Part shown: positions 32,738-40,722 of the stretch, one piece after another
Numbering within the stretch: position 1 is the stretch's first letter
How the letters are laid out: each line of letters begins with the position of its first letter
Assembly (NCBI RefSeq): GCF_000150955.2
Contig: NC_011686.1
Span: 620,001 to 684,000, forward strand
DNA length: 64,000 bases
Direction of reading: 5' to 3'
DNA from: Phaeodactylum tricornutum CCAP 1055/1
Lineage: Eukaryota; Bacillariophyta; Bacillariophyceae; Surirellales; Neidiaceae
Notes under the pieces: model-generated
What the model was told of the DNA's origin: nothing
Seen by the model: only the letters and a program-made list of their open reading frames with translations
Database searches by the model: none
Made by a program: the position numbers and the translations under genes

Positions 32738-33949
32738 ATGGCCCGACAGTTGCGTTCGAGAATCATCCCTGCTTTGACCATGGACCCTCTTGAACATGTT
32801 CTTGTGAACCTTTTGGGAGCGACGACACCGGATTCGTCGTACCGTCGGTTCTTTGAAGAGTACGGTATTACTCAGACCAGCGAGTTGGCCTCAATCACCG
32901 AAAATTGTCTTGCAACGGTGTCATATGGTGTTTTGACCCCTTCTGTGGGAGATACCCCTGCCACCATTGTTCGTATGTTTCTTCCGCCTGCCCAGCAGGA
33001 TCGGATCTTGAAGATTGTCAAATGGTTCCTCTCGAAAGGTACCAACGTGACAAACGAAACCTGGTTTGAACTTACCCCTGAAGTCCTTGAGTATTGGCAA
33101 CCAGCCTCTGCTATTGTTGCCCCTGCTACTCCTGTTGGATCGGATGCTCGGAGTTCCTTTGTCAAAAGTGCTGCCGCAAAGTTTCGGAAGACAATCAAGA
33201 ATCACTCCGTTCCGTACCCAAAGTTCAGTGAAGACCGTTTTTGGGTCACTTGGAATACGAATATTCGTATCAAGCTCCGTATCCATGGTGTCCAGTTGGT
33301 TCTTGACCCGGATTATTTGCCCGAGACCGTCGACGAGACGGATACATTTGTCGAAATGCAGAACTTTGTCTTTGGCGTGTTCAACGATATATTGTTGACC
33401 CCTCGTGCGCGTGGAATCCTCCACAAGCATGTGGATGAATTGGATGCTCAGGCTGTTTACCGCGACCTTGTTGCCTCGTACGGTAAAGGTATCAATGCGC
33501 AGATCACTGCCACATCCATTGAAACGAAGCTCACTTTGTACTCATTTGCGACTTCAAAGAGCAAGACCTGTGTTGCTTTTTTGACGACTTGGCGCAATTT
33601 GATTTACGATCTTGAACGGATCAACGAGTTCCCCTTGCCGGATCACCAGAAGAGCGTACGACTCAAGTCAGCTGTCCGTTCCCATCCGCAATTGAAGCTT
33701 TTCCTCGGAAATGTTCAGCTTTACTCTCGTACCCATGTGGGTAAGAGTGCCGACGATTCCGATTTTGAGTATGTTTATGATTTGATGCTCGAACATGCGA
33801 CTGATATTGATCAGACCGATTTGGAAGACCGCGGTAACAACCGCGGTGGATGCTCAGCAAACAATGCAAAGTCTCAGTCTTCTTCCAAGAAGAAAACTAA
33901 CAAACCAATTGGTAAGAAGCACAAGAATTATGTGCCTCCTGAAAAGTGA
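32738..33949 (+). CDS. Copia element 3 gag
   Basis: A 403-residue Gag polyprotein of the Copia element, with the capsid-like helical region followed by a Lys/Ser/Asn-rich C-terminus. It lies upstream of and separate from the pol frame. It is part of a mobile element, not a host gene. Confidence 0.85.
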   Translation: MARQLRSRIIPALTMDPLEHVLVNLLGATTPDSSYRRFFEEYGITQTSELASITENCLATVSYGVLTPSVGDTPATIVRMFLPPAQQDRILKIVKWFLSKGTNVTNETWFELTPEVLEYWQPASAIVAPATPVGSDARSSFVKSAAAKFRKTIKNHSVPYPKFSEDRFWVTWNTNIRIKLRIHGVQLVLDPDYLPETVDETDTFVEMQNFVFGVFNDILLTPRARGILHKHVDELDAQAVYRDLVASYGKGINAQITATSIETKLTLYSFATSKSKTCVAFLTTWRNLIYDLERINEFPLPDHQKSVRLKSAVRSHPQLKLFLGNVQLYSRTHVGKSADDSDFEYVYDLMLEHATDIDQTDLEDRGNNRGGCSANNAKSQSSSKKKTNKPIGKKHKNYVPPEK

Positions 33950-33982
33950 AAAGCTCTCTCTCCCAAAGAGAAGCGGACCATT

Positions 33983-36900
33983 ATGGACCAACGAGGACCT
34001 CGCCCTGCTCCAGCTCCTGCCCCTGCCTTATCGGTGAACGCCGCTGCCACTCAGCCTCCTCCTACGGTGTATGTCAGCGACTCGACGGTTGTTGACAACC
34101 AAAGCCTCGCTTCGACTCACGTCCCGCCTGCTGCCGGACCTGGTCAACTGCTTCGTTCGCTCATTTCGAATTCAGCTGCCCGCCAGCACCCTGCTCCATC
34201 GAATGGAGCCACGTCTGACTCTTTTTCGGTCAATGGGACCACCTATCGCAGCGAAGTGAACCGTTCTTCTGTGCAGTACCGTCTTTCCACTCACGATGTT
34301 TCGTTGAACAAGGACTCTTTGATCGATGGTGGTGCGAACGGTGGCCTTAGCGGCTCCGACGTAACCGTTATTTCGCAATCCCTGTTGGAGGCCACTGTCT
34401 CTGGAATTGGAAATTCGGAATTGACCAACCTCCGTTTGTCAACGGTGGCCGGACTCATTCACACGACGGATGGTCCCATTATTGGTGTGTTTCACCAGTA
34501 TGCTCACCTTGGTACTGGCAATACCATTCATTCGTGCAACCAAATGCGCTCCTGGGGAGTCACGGTTGACGACGTCCCTCGTACTTTTGGTGGCAAACAG
34601 CGTATTGTCACGTCCGATGGTCGTTTTGTCATCCCGCTTTCCGTTTCTGGCGGACTCACTTACTTGTCTATGCAGGCCCCTACCGAGGAGGACCTGGACA
34701 CTTTCGAATGGGTGCCTTTTACCGCTGACAACGAGTGGGACCCAAATGGTGTCTCTTCTCCTGCCGCTGCCGACAATGACCTCAGTTTGCAGCTTCCTGC
34801 CGGCCATGTCCCGTTCCGTGATGAACGCATCAATAACTTTGGTCTCCTTGCGCATTCCGCGGCTGTCAGTCGATCCCCTTTGAATGCCGATGCTTTGCAA
34901 CCCAATTTTGGATGGGTTCCCAGTGCTCGTATCTCTCGCACGTTCGAGAATACCACACAATTCGCTCGTGCCGATGTCCGTTTGCCCCTGCGCAAACATT
35001 TCAAGTCGCGTTTCCCTGCTGCCAATGTTTCTCGTTTGAACGAAATTGTGGCAACTGATACCTTTTTCTCGGATACCCCTGCGGCCGATGACGGCATTCT
35101 TAACCATGGTGGGGCTACGATGGCCCAACTTTTCGTTGGAAAAAGTTCGCAAATCACCTCTGTCTTCCCGATGAAGCGTGAATCCCAGTTTGCCCATACT
35201 TTCGAGGACTTTATCCGTACCCATGGTGCTCCCGATGCCCTCCTCAGCGACAATGCTCGTGCTCAGATCGGTCAGCAGGCACTTCAGATTTTGCGTATGT
35301 ATGCAATCGACGATATGCAGTGCGAGCCGCATCATCAACACCAAAATTACGCGGAACGCCGCATTCAAGAGGTGAAAAAGATGGTGAACACAATCATGGA
35401 TCGTACAAACACCCCTCCGGAATATTGGTTGCTCTGCTTATTTTATGTGACCTACTTGCTCAATCGCCTTGCTGTTGAAAGCTTGAATTGGCGTACCCCG
35501 CTTCAAGTTGCCCATGGACAGCGTCCTGATATTTCTGCTTTGCTCCTTTTCCGTTGGTTTGAACCCGTTTATTATTACGACCCTGACCATGCGTCTTTCC
35601 CATCGGCTTCTCGCGAGAAAACTGGTCGTTGGATTGGTGTTGCTGAACACAAAGGTGATGCGCTGACTTACTGGATTTTAACCGACAATACTCACCAAGC
35701 CATTGCTCGTTCTGTTGTTCGTTCAGCCAACGTCGATAATGGTTTGAAAAACCATCGTGCTGCGAATTCCTCTCCCGATGGTGGGGAGCCTTCGAATCCT
35801 AAGCCCATTGTCTTGGCTACGAGTGACCTACGCCATGATGCTACGGTCGATCCATCTTTTGAGAAATCCCCTGCATTCTCTCCTGACGAATTGATCGGCA
35901 GGTATTTGATCCGTGAAGCCCCTGACGGCCAGAGCCATCGAGCCCTTGTTGCTCGTAAAATTATTGATGCCGACTCCGATAACCATCAGGCGATTTGCTT
36001 CTTGTTGCAAATTGATGAAAAGGATGCTGACGAGATCATTTCGTACAATGAACTTTCCGATTTGATGGAAGCCCAACAATCAGAGCCCGCTACGAACGGA
36101 AATATCGAAGATCATTTCAAGTTTACTAGTATTATTGGACACCAAGGCCCTTTGCAACCGACCGATGCTGGTTACAAGGGATCCTCTTGGAATGTTTTGG
36201 TTCAATGGGAAGATGGTTCCCAGTCGTACGAACCTCTAATTGAAATGGCTAAGGACGATCCAGTCACACTCGCGATGTACGCGTCTGACAACGATCTCCT
36301 TAACGTGCCCGGGTGGCGCCGCTTCAATCGTTTGCTTCGCAACCGTGATGACTTCAATCGATCTGTTTCGTTAGTGAAACAACGCAAGGGAGACCCCATG
36401 TTCAAGTTTGGCGTCCTTGTCCCTCGCAATTCTCGTGAAGCCCTGAAATTTGACGCGAACGCCGGCAATACTCGTTGGGCCGATGCCATGGAGCTCGAAT
36501 TGGCCCAGCACCGTGAGTATAAAACCTACAAGGACCTCGGTAAGGGTGCAGCCACACCTGGCCCTGAATACCAGCGGATCAATGTTCATTTCGTGTTTGA
36601 CGTGAAGCAGTCACTCAAATACAAGGCTCGGCTCGTCGCCGGTGGACACATGACGGCGCCTCCGAAGGACAGTGTTTATTCCGGTGTTGTCTCACTTCGG
36701 TCCATTCGTCTCGCTCTTCTTGCTGGTGAGGTAAATGGACTGGAAACGTGGGTTGGTGACATTGCAGTCGCCTATTTAGAGGCATACACGAAGGAACAGG
36801 TGTATTTTGTTGCTGGTCCCGAGTTTGGGGAGCTTTCTGGACATACCCTGCTCATCGACAAGGCTTTGTATGGCCTACGTACTAGTGGAGCCCGTTTCCA

Positions 36901-38446
36901 TGAGCGTCTCTCGGATTCCCTTCGTGCGATGAATTTTATTCCTTGCAAAGCGGACCCTGATCTCTGGATGCGTGACTGCGATGACCATTGGGAGTATGTG
37001 TGTGTATACGTAGACGATATTGCGTGCGTCTCACGAAACCCCAAGGCCTTCTTTGATTCCCTTGTTTCAGACCATCATTACACTCTGAAGGGTGTTGGTC
37101 CCCCGACTTACTTTCTTGGTGGTGATTTTACTCGCGACAGTAAGGACAATACTCTCGCGGTTGGCGCGAAAACGTACGTGAAACGTATTATTTCGAACTA
37201 CAAGACCTCCTTCGGTACGGAGCCCAAGCTGTACTCGTCTCCTCTCGAGAACGGTGATCACCCAGAAGTCGACGCTTCGCAACTCCTTGATTTCGGTTCG
37301 ATTAAGTTGTACCAGTCCCTCATCGGTGCCCTCCAATGGGCCATCACTCTCGGGCGATTTGACATACAGTGTGCCGTCATGACGATGGGACGCTTTCGTG
37401 CTGCCCCTCGAGAAGGACATTTGAATCGTCTTCGTCGTATCATCGGATACCTTCGTCGTTACCCTGATGCTGCCATTCGTTTTCGTACTGGAATTCCCAA
37501 CCATGAGGCTCGGGGAGACGTCCCTCAACACGACTGGATGTACTCGGTATACGGTAAATCGACTGACGAGGACTCTCCGACAGACATGCCGCCTGCTCGT
37601 GGTAAGCCTATGCGCATTACCACCTTTGTTGATGCTAACTTGTATCATGATTTGACTACAGGCCGTTCTACAACGGGTGTCTTGCATTTGGTTAATCAGA
37701 CTCCTGTGTCTTGGTTTTCTAAACGACAGTCTACGGTTGAAACGGCTACGTATGGCTCTGAATTTGTTGCTGCTCGTTTGGCTACGGAGCAGATTATTGA
37801 CATGCGTCTTACTCTACGTATGATGGGCATTCCCTTGGACGGTCCTGCTTGGCTCCTTGGCGACAATCAGAGCATTGTTACCAGCTCGACTTTGCCTCAT
37901 TCTGTTCTCTCCAAACGACACAATGCGTTGGCATACCACCGCGTTCGCGAAGCGATCGCTTTTGGTATCATGCATTTTTTGTGGATTGAGGGTAAGGACA
38001 ATGCAAGCGACGTGTTGACCAAACCTTTGGGTCACGCAGTTGCTTGGTCTTTGGTTCAGCCTTTGTTGTTTTGGAAAGGTGAGACGAAATCCCCCGTTCG
38101 TTCTGTTTCGAGTACCTCACAGTGGGGAGTGTCAACTGGAATGACAGTTTTGAGTACCGGTTCGCGCGATGGCGCGCACTACTTGGGTCGTGGCACCCAA
38201 GGCGAGCCTGTCGAAACTAATCTTGTGTGTTTGGCCACAAATCCCGACACGGATGGTTTTGGACAGACGCAATCCCAGTTGAGTATTCAGAAACATGATG
38301 TGACTGTTTCGGGACTCGATCGTTGCCATGCTAAGGAGCATGGTAACTATGATGAATGTGCCCACGGTGCCGTGTATAACACCGTGGAGAATAGTGAAAC
38401 GGACCACGATGGCGCTTGGCAGATCGTGGGGCCAAATGGAAAGTGA
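33983..38446 (+). CDS. Copia element 3 pol (protease, integrase, reverse transcriptase, RNase H)
   Basis: A 1487-codon frame. The protease motif LIDGGANGG lies near 34.32 kb. The integrase core, with its D, D and E in TDTFFSD, LLSDNA and QNYAER, spans about 35.0-35.5 kb. The reverse transcriptase YVDD box is near 37.0 kb and RNase H is at about 37.6-38.0 kb. The frame ends inside the 3' LTR. Element-encoded. Confidence 0.9.
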   Translation: MDQRGPRPAPAPAPALSVNAAATQPPPTVYVSDSTVVDNQSLASTHVPPAAGPGQLLRSLISNSAARQHPAPSNGATSDSFSVNGTTYRSEVNRSSVQYRLSTHDVSLNKDSLIDGGANGGLSGSDVTVISQSLLEATVSGIGNSELTNLRLSTVAGLIHTTDGPIIGVFHQYAHLGTGNTIHSCNQMRSWGVTVDDVPRTFGGKQRIVTSDGRFVIPLSVSGGLTYLSMQAPTEEDLDTFEWVPFTADNEWDPNGVSSPAAADNDLSLQLPAGHVPFRDERINNFGLLAHSAAVSRSPLNADALQPNFGWVPSARISRTFENTTQFARADVRLPLRKHFKSRFPAANVSRLNEIVATDTFFSDTPAADDGILNHGGATMAQLFVGKSSQITSVFPMKRESQFAHTFEDFIRTHGAPDALLSDNARAQIGQQALQILRMYAIDDMQCEPHHQHQNYAERRIQEVKKMVNTIMDRTNTPPEYWLLCLFYVTYLLNRLAVESLNWRTPLQVAHGQRPDISALLLFRWFEPVYYYDPDHASFPSASREKTGRWIGVAEHKGDALTYWILTDNTHQAIARSVVRSANVDNGLKNHRAANSSPDGGEPSNPKPIVLATSDLRHDATVDPSFEKSPAFSPDELIGRYLIREAPDGQSHRALVARKIIDADSDNHQAICFLLQIDEKDADEIISYNELSDLMEAQQSEPATNGNIEDHFKFTSIIGHQGPLQPTDAGYKGSSWNVLVQWEDGSQSYEPLIEMAKDDPVTLAMYASDNDLLNVPGWRRFNRLLRNRDDFNRSVSLVKQRKGDPMFKFGVLVPRNSREALKFDANAGNTRWADAMELELAQHREYKTYKDLGKGAATPGPEYQRINVHFVFDVKQSLKYKARLVAGGHMTAPPKDSVYSGVVSLRSIRLALLAGEVNGLETWVGDIAVAYLEAYTKEQVYFVAGPEFGELSGHTLLIDKALYGLRTSGARFHERLSDSLRAMNFIPCKADPDLWMRDCDDHWEYVCVYVDDIACVSRNPKAFFDSLVSDHHYTLKGVGPPTYFLGGDFTRDSKDNTLAVGAKTYVKRIISNYKTSFGTEPKLYSSPLENGDHPEVDASQLLDFGSIKLYQSLIGALQWAITLGRFDIQCAVMTMGRFRAAPREGHLNRLRRIIGYLRRYPDAAIRFRTGIPNHEARGDVPQHDWMYSVYGKSTDEDSPTDMPPARGKPMRITTFVDANLYHDLTTGRSTTGVLHLVNQTPVSWFSKRQSTVETATYGSEFVAARLATEQIIDMRLTLRMMGIPLDGPAWLLGDNQSIVTSSTLPHSVLSKRHNALAYHRVREAIAFGIMHFLWIEGKDNASDVLTKPLGHAVAWSLVQPLLFWKGETKSPVRSVSSTSQWGVSTGMTVLSTGSRDGAHYLGRGTQGEPVETNLVCLATNPDTDGFGQTQSQLSIQKHDVTVSGLDRCHAKEHGNYDECAHGAVYNTVENSETDHDGAWQIVGPNGK

Positions 38447-38596
38447 ACAGATTAGCTCTTTAGTTTAGAGTTTATAAATCTTAACAACGATTGTGTGAAA
38501 ACCATATTCGTTAGTTCGTATCTCTTCGTTAGAAGCCAGACGAGTCTTGATCACCTTGTGCTGTCTTCAGAAGCCAGGAGATACTTGACGTTGACA
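38130..38596 (+). repeat. 3' LTR of Copia element 3
   Basis: 467 bases, paired with 32041-32507. Confidence 0.93.
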
Positions 38597-38601
38597 CTGC
38601 C
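38597..38601. repeat. Target-site duplication CTGCC (right) of Copia element 3
   Basis: Matches 32036-32040. Confidence 0.9.
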
Positions 38602-39072
38602 AATACCACTACCAATCAACCTGGTCGCAAAGCCTTCTTCCCCAGAAAGCTCCACGGGATGCTGACTGATCTTGGTTTTAAGGGGAGCGACATTGCCGCC
38701 TTCCTCCCCAACGGACAAGCTTTTATAATTTTCAAGCCTAACGAGTTTACCGAGGAAATATTACCCAAGTAGTTCAATATGCACCACTTTGCAAGTTTTC
38801 AGAGACAGTTGAATCTCTACAAGTTCAAGCGGACCAGCAAAGATGGGTCCTACAAGGGGGCTTACTATCACGAGCTATTTGCTCGCGAGCGACAAGATCT
38901 CATTTCTATGATCAAGTGCCAACAGACCACAAAATTGATACCTCCGTCGTCGTCAAAGAAGCAGAGCTTACGTAAAGCAGAAAAGCCGGGAGCCGTCGGG
39001 TTTTCATCTGTCGAGAAGCCCACGTTTACATCTTCATCTCCAAATTTGGTAAAAAAAGTCGACAAATTGTAA
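38602..39072 (+). pseudogene. HSF-like transcription factor pseudogene, 3' part with DNA-binding domain
   Basis: The host gene resumes after Copia element 3. It encodes an HSF-type winged-helix DNA-binding domain: FFPRKLHGMLTDLGF, then FKPNEFTEEILPK, then FNMHHFASFQRQLNLYKF, then GAYYHELFARERQDL, with a basic/Ser-rich tail ending at 39072. A TAG at 38770-38772 replaces the aromatic residue expected just before FNMHHF, inside the DNA-recognition region. With the TAG in the 5' part, the gene carries two nonsense codons outside the transposon, so it seems to be a pseudogene in its own right, not merely interrupted. HSFs normally bind GAA-type heat-shock elements as trimers. Confidence 0.78.
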
Positions 39073-40320
39073 ATATTATGAAGTTCGCACATACGATTAC
39101 ACAAGCAACTATCCTCTATTACAAATAATTGCTTTTACGCTGTCTCGCATGAATTATGTTTTTAATATAGCTTATTTGCACAACCTGCCGGCGTATCGCG
39201 TTTTCTTTACTCGTTTTGGCAGTCAGCCCGATAGCAATTACGATGATAGACGCGCAGCTCTGCTTCGTTTTGCCTTCGTACAACGGGATACTTCGAAAGG
39301 GACGATGGAATTGAGAGGCTTGCAAGTATGGTTGACAGTAACGTCCCAACCGGAAGATATCGCGTTCCTTAGAATTTCAGTATTTTCGGAGGTATCAATC
39401 ATCACATCACGGGTACACGTCCGTTAGAAAGAATCCCTGTTGATTTGCTACAGACACTAGCAAAGACAACGTTCATATACAGCCGTGACTAAATTCCAAG
39501 TCAACTTATTTTATATTAGCTGGCTACCGAGAAATCCCGACTCGAGATGAGATGCGAACTCCTCTTCACGAACAATCAACTTCAATAGAGCTCAAGTAAT
39601 TTTTGTATAGGGATGAGTCTTCTAACAATACCAGGTTCAACTGTAAACCGCTTTACAATTAGAGTAAAGTTACTTGGCGATTACTGAATGCAAATTTAAG
39701 TGTAAGTTGAGAGTTTCTTCAAAACAGAAATCGAGATGGCTACATTAATTCAGAGACAGCCATGGCGGGACCGTTAATTACTAAGAAAAAGAGTTCCGAA
39801 AATGTGTCTAGCTAGCTATTAGCGCATAGCTCCAACAAGTGTAATTTTTATCCAGTCAGCTGAACTATTTTATCCGATTGTAAGTTATGACGCTTGAATA
39901 AATCCGACACTTGTGGCAGTTGGGGCAAGGAAAAAGAAGTCAACTACCCAGGATACCAATGATCTGGTAGGCAAATTGGTTCTACCCTTCATTTCTCACA
40001 TGCTCATTGCTGCAATTTTCGAGGCCCTAATCCCAGCCTACCTCATCTTAAGAGCAGGTATCTCCAGTTCGCGAATGTAGTCACGCATATCCTGAGTGAT
40101 CAACATAATTACCGTTATGTACCTCTACCATTTTATCCCTTCGGCTCCTTTTTTCGATGTGGACGGCTCTGCCAAAAAGTATTTAGCACATCGCGTGTTG
40201 ACGCCAAAAAACCCTGTAATCCATTGGCTGGCAAAGGAACGTTGTGGTTACTTGAATTCACAGAAGGAACTTCGCTCCATGAATGAGGAACGGTCAAACC
40301 CTGTCGAGCTCGGGCTTCAA
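39073..40320. other. Intergenic region right of the transposon island
   Basis: About 1.25 kb, AT-rich. Open frames at 39149-39427 and 40096-40362 have no recognisable domain. No transposon signature was recognised here. Confidence 0.4.
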
Positions 40321-40566
40321 TCAGAGCTTCACGACGGCGTAATCCATCCAGCTGGTCAGTGACTCAAAAGCAGTGTCCATGAAAGTCGTCTCAGCAGTGA
40401 TCAGGTCAGAACTGTTATAACTTTTCAAATGCCCTACAGGAGTCACTAAAGATTGCAATGTGTGCTCTTTCAAGAACTCAGCGACCAGCTGCTCATGTGC
40501 GATGCTTTCTAAAATTGAGGGAACACCTGGATGGGGAACTAGATACCCCATTGGCTGCTTCTTCAC
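40321..40566 (-). CDS. Possible C-terminal exon of CRAL-TRIO/bZIP paralogue B
   Basis: A short frame lying 156 bases downstream of paralogue B on the same strand. It contains VPHPGVPSILESIAHEQL followed by VAEFL, which lines up with SPHGMPIP...IEEQL and WRHFM in the C-terminal part of paralogue A. It has no ATG at its start; a CAG acceptor near 40555 would enter the frame at PMGYLVPHPG. A GTAGAT donor near the end of the paralogue B frame would allow splicing. If the exon is used, the last residues of paralogue B as called would be replaced. The alignment was made by eye. Confidence 0.38.
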   Translation of the reverse strand: MKKQPMGYLVPHPGVPSILESIAHEQLVAEFLKEHTLQSLVTPVGHLKSYNSSDLITAETTFMDTAFESLTSWMDYAVVKL

Positions 40567-40722
40567 TTAACTGTTGTTTCCAATAGGAGCGGACCTATGC
40601 ATGGTCTGGAAAAACGCACGTGAACGTTCTGATGGGTCCTCCGCTACCGATTCCGGGGCGGACAGATGCCTCGAACCCAAGGTTGCTACAGTCTTGAGGG
40701 GTACTCGAAGACAAGTGTCCGG

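Larger units (their letters stand above)
32041..38596 (+). mobile_element. Copia-type LTR retrotransposon 3 (young, looks whole)
   Basis: A 6556-base Ty1/Copia element with two 467-base LTRs that differ at three positions (about 99.4 percent identical), a CTGCC target duplication, a candidate primer-binding site and a purine tract (AGTGGGGAG) before the 3' LTR. It has two long open frames, gag and pol, and pol runs into the 3' LTR. The pol order is protease, integrase, reverse transcriptase, RNase H. It looks whole and recently inserted. It lies inside an HSF-like gene. The older element 2 has the same gag-then-pol arrangement. Confidence 0.93.

Noticed and set aside
17235-38596. All Copia elements being one family
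   Set aside because: The LTRs of element 1 (about 670-684 bases) are unrelated to the 467-base LTRs of elements 2 and 3, and the proteins are clearly diverged.
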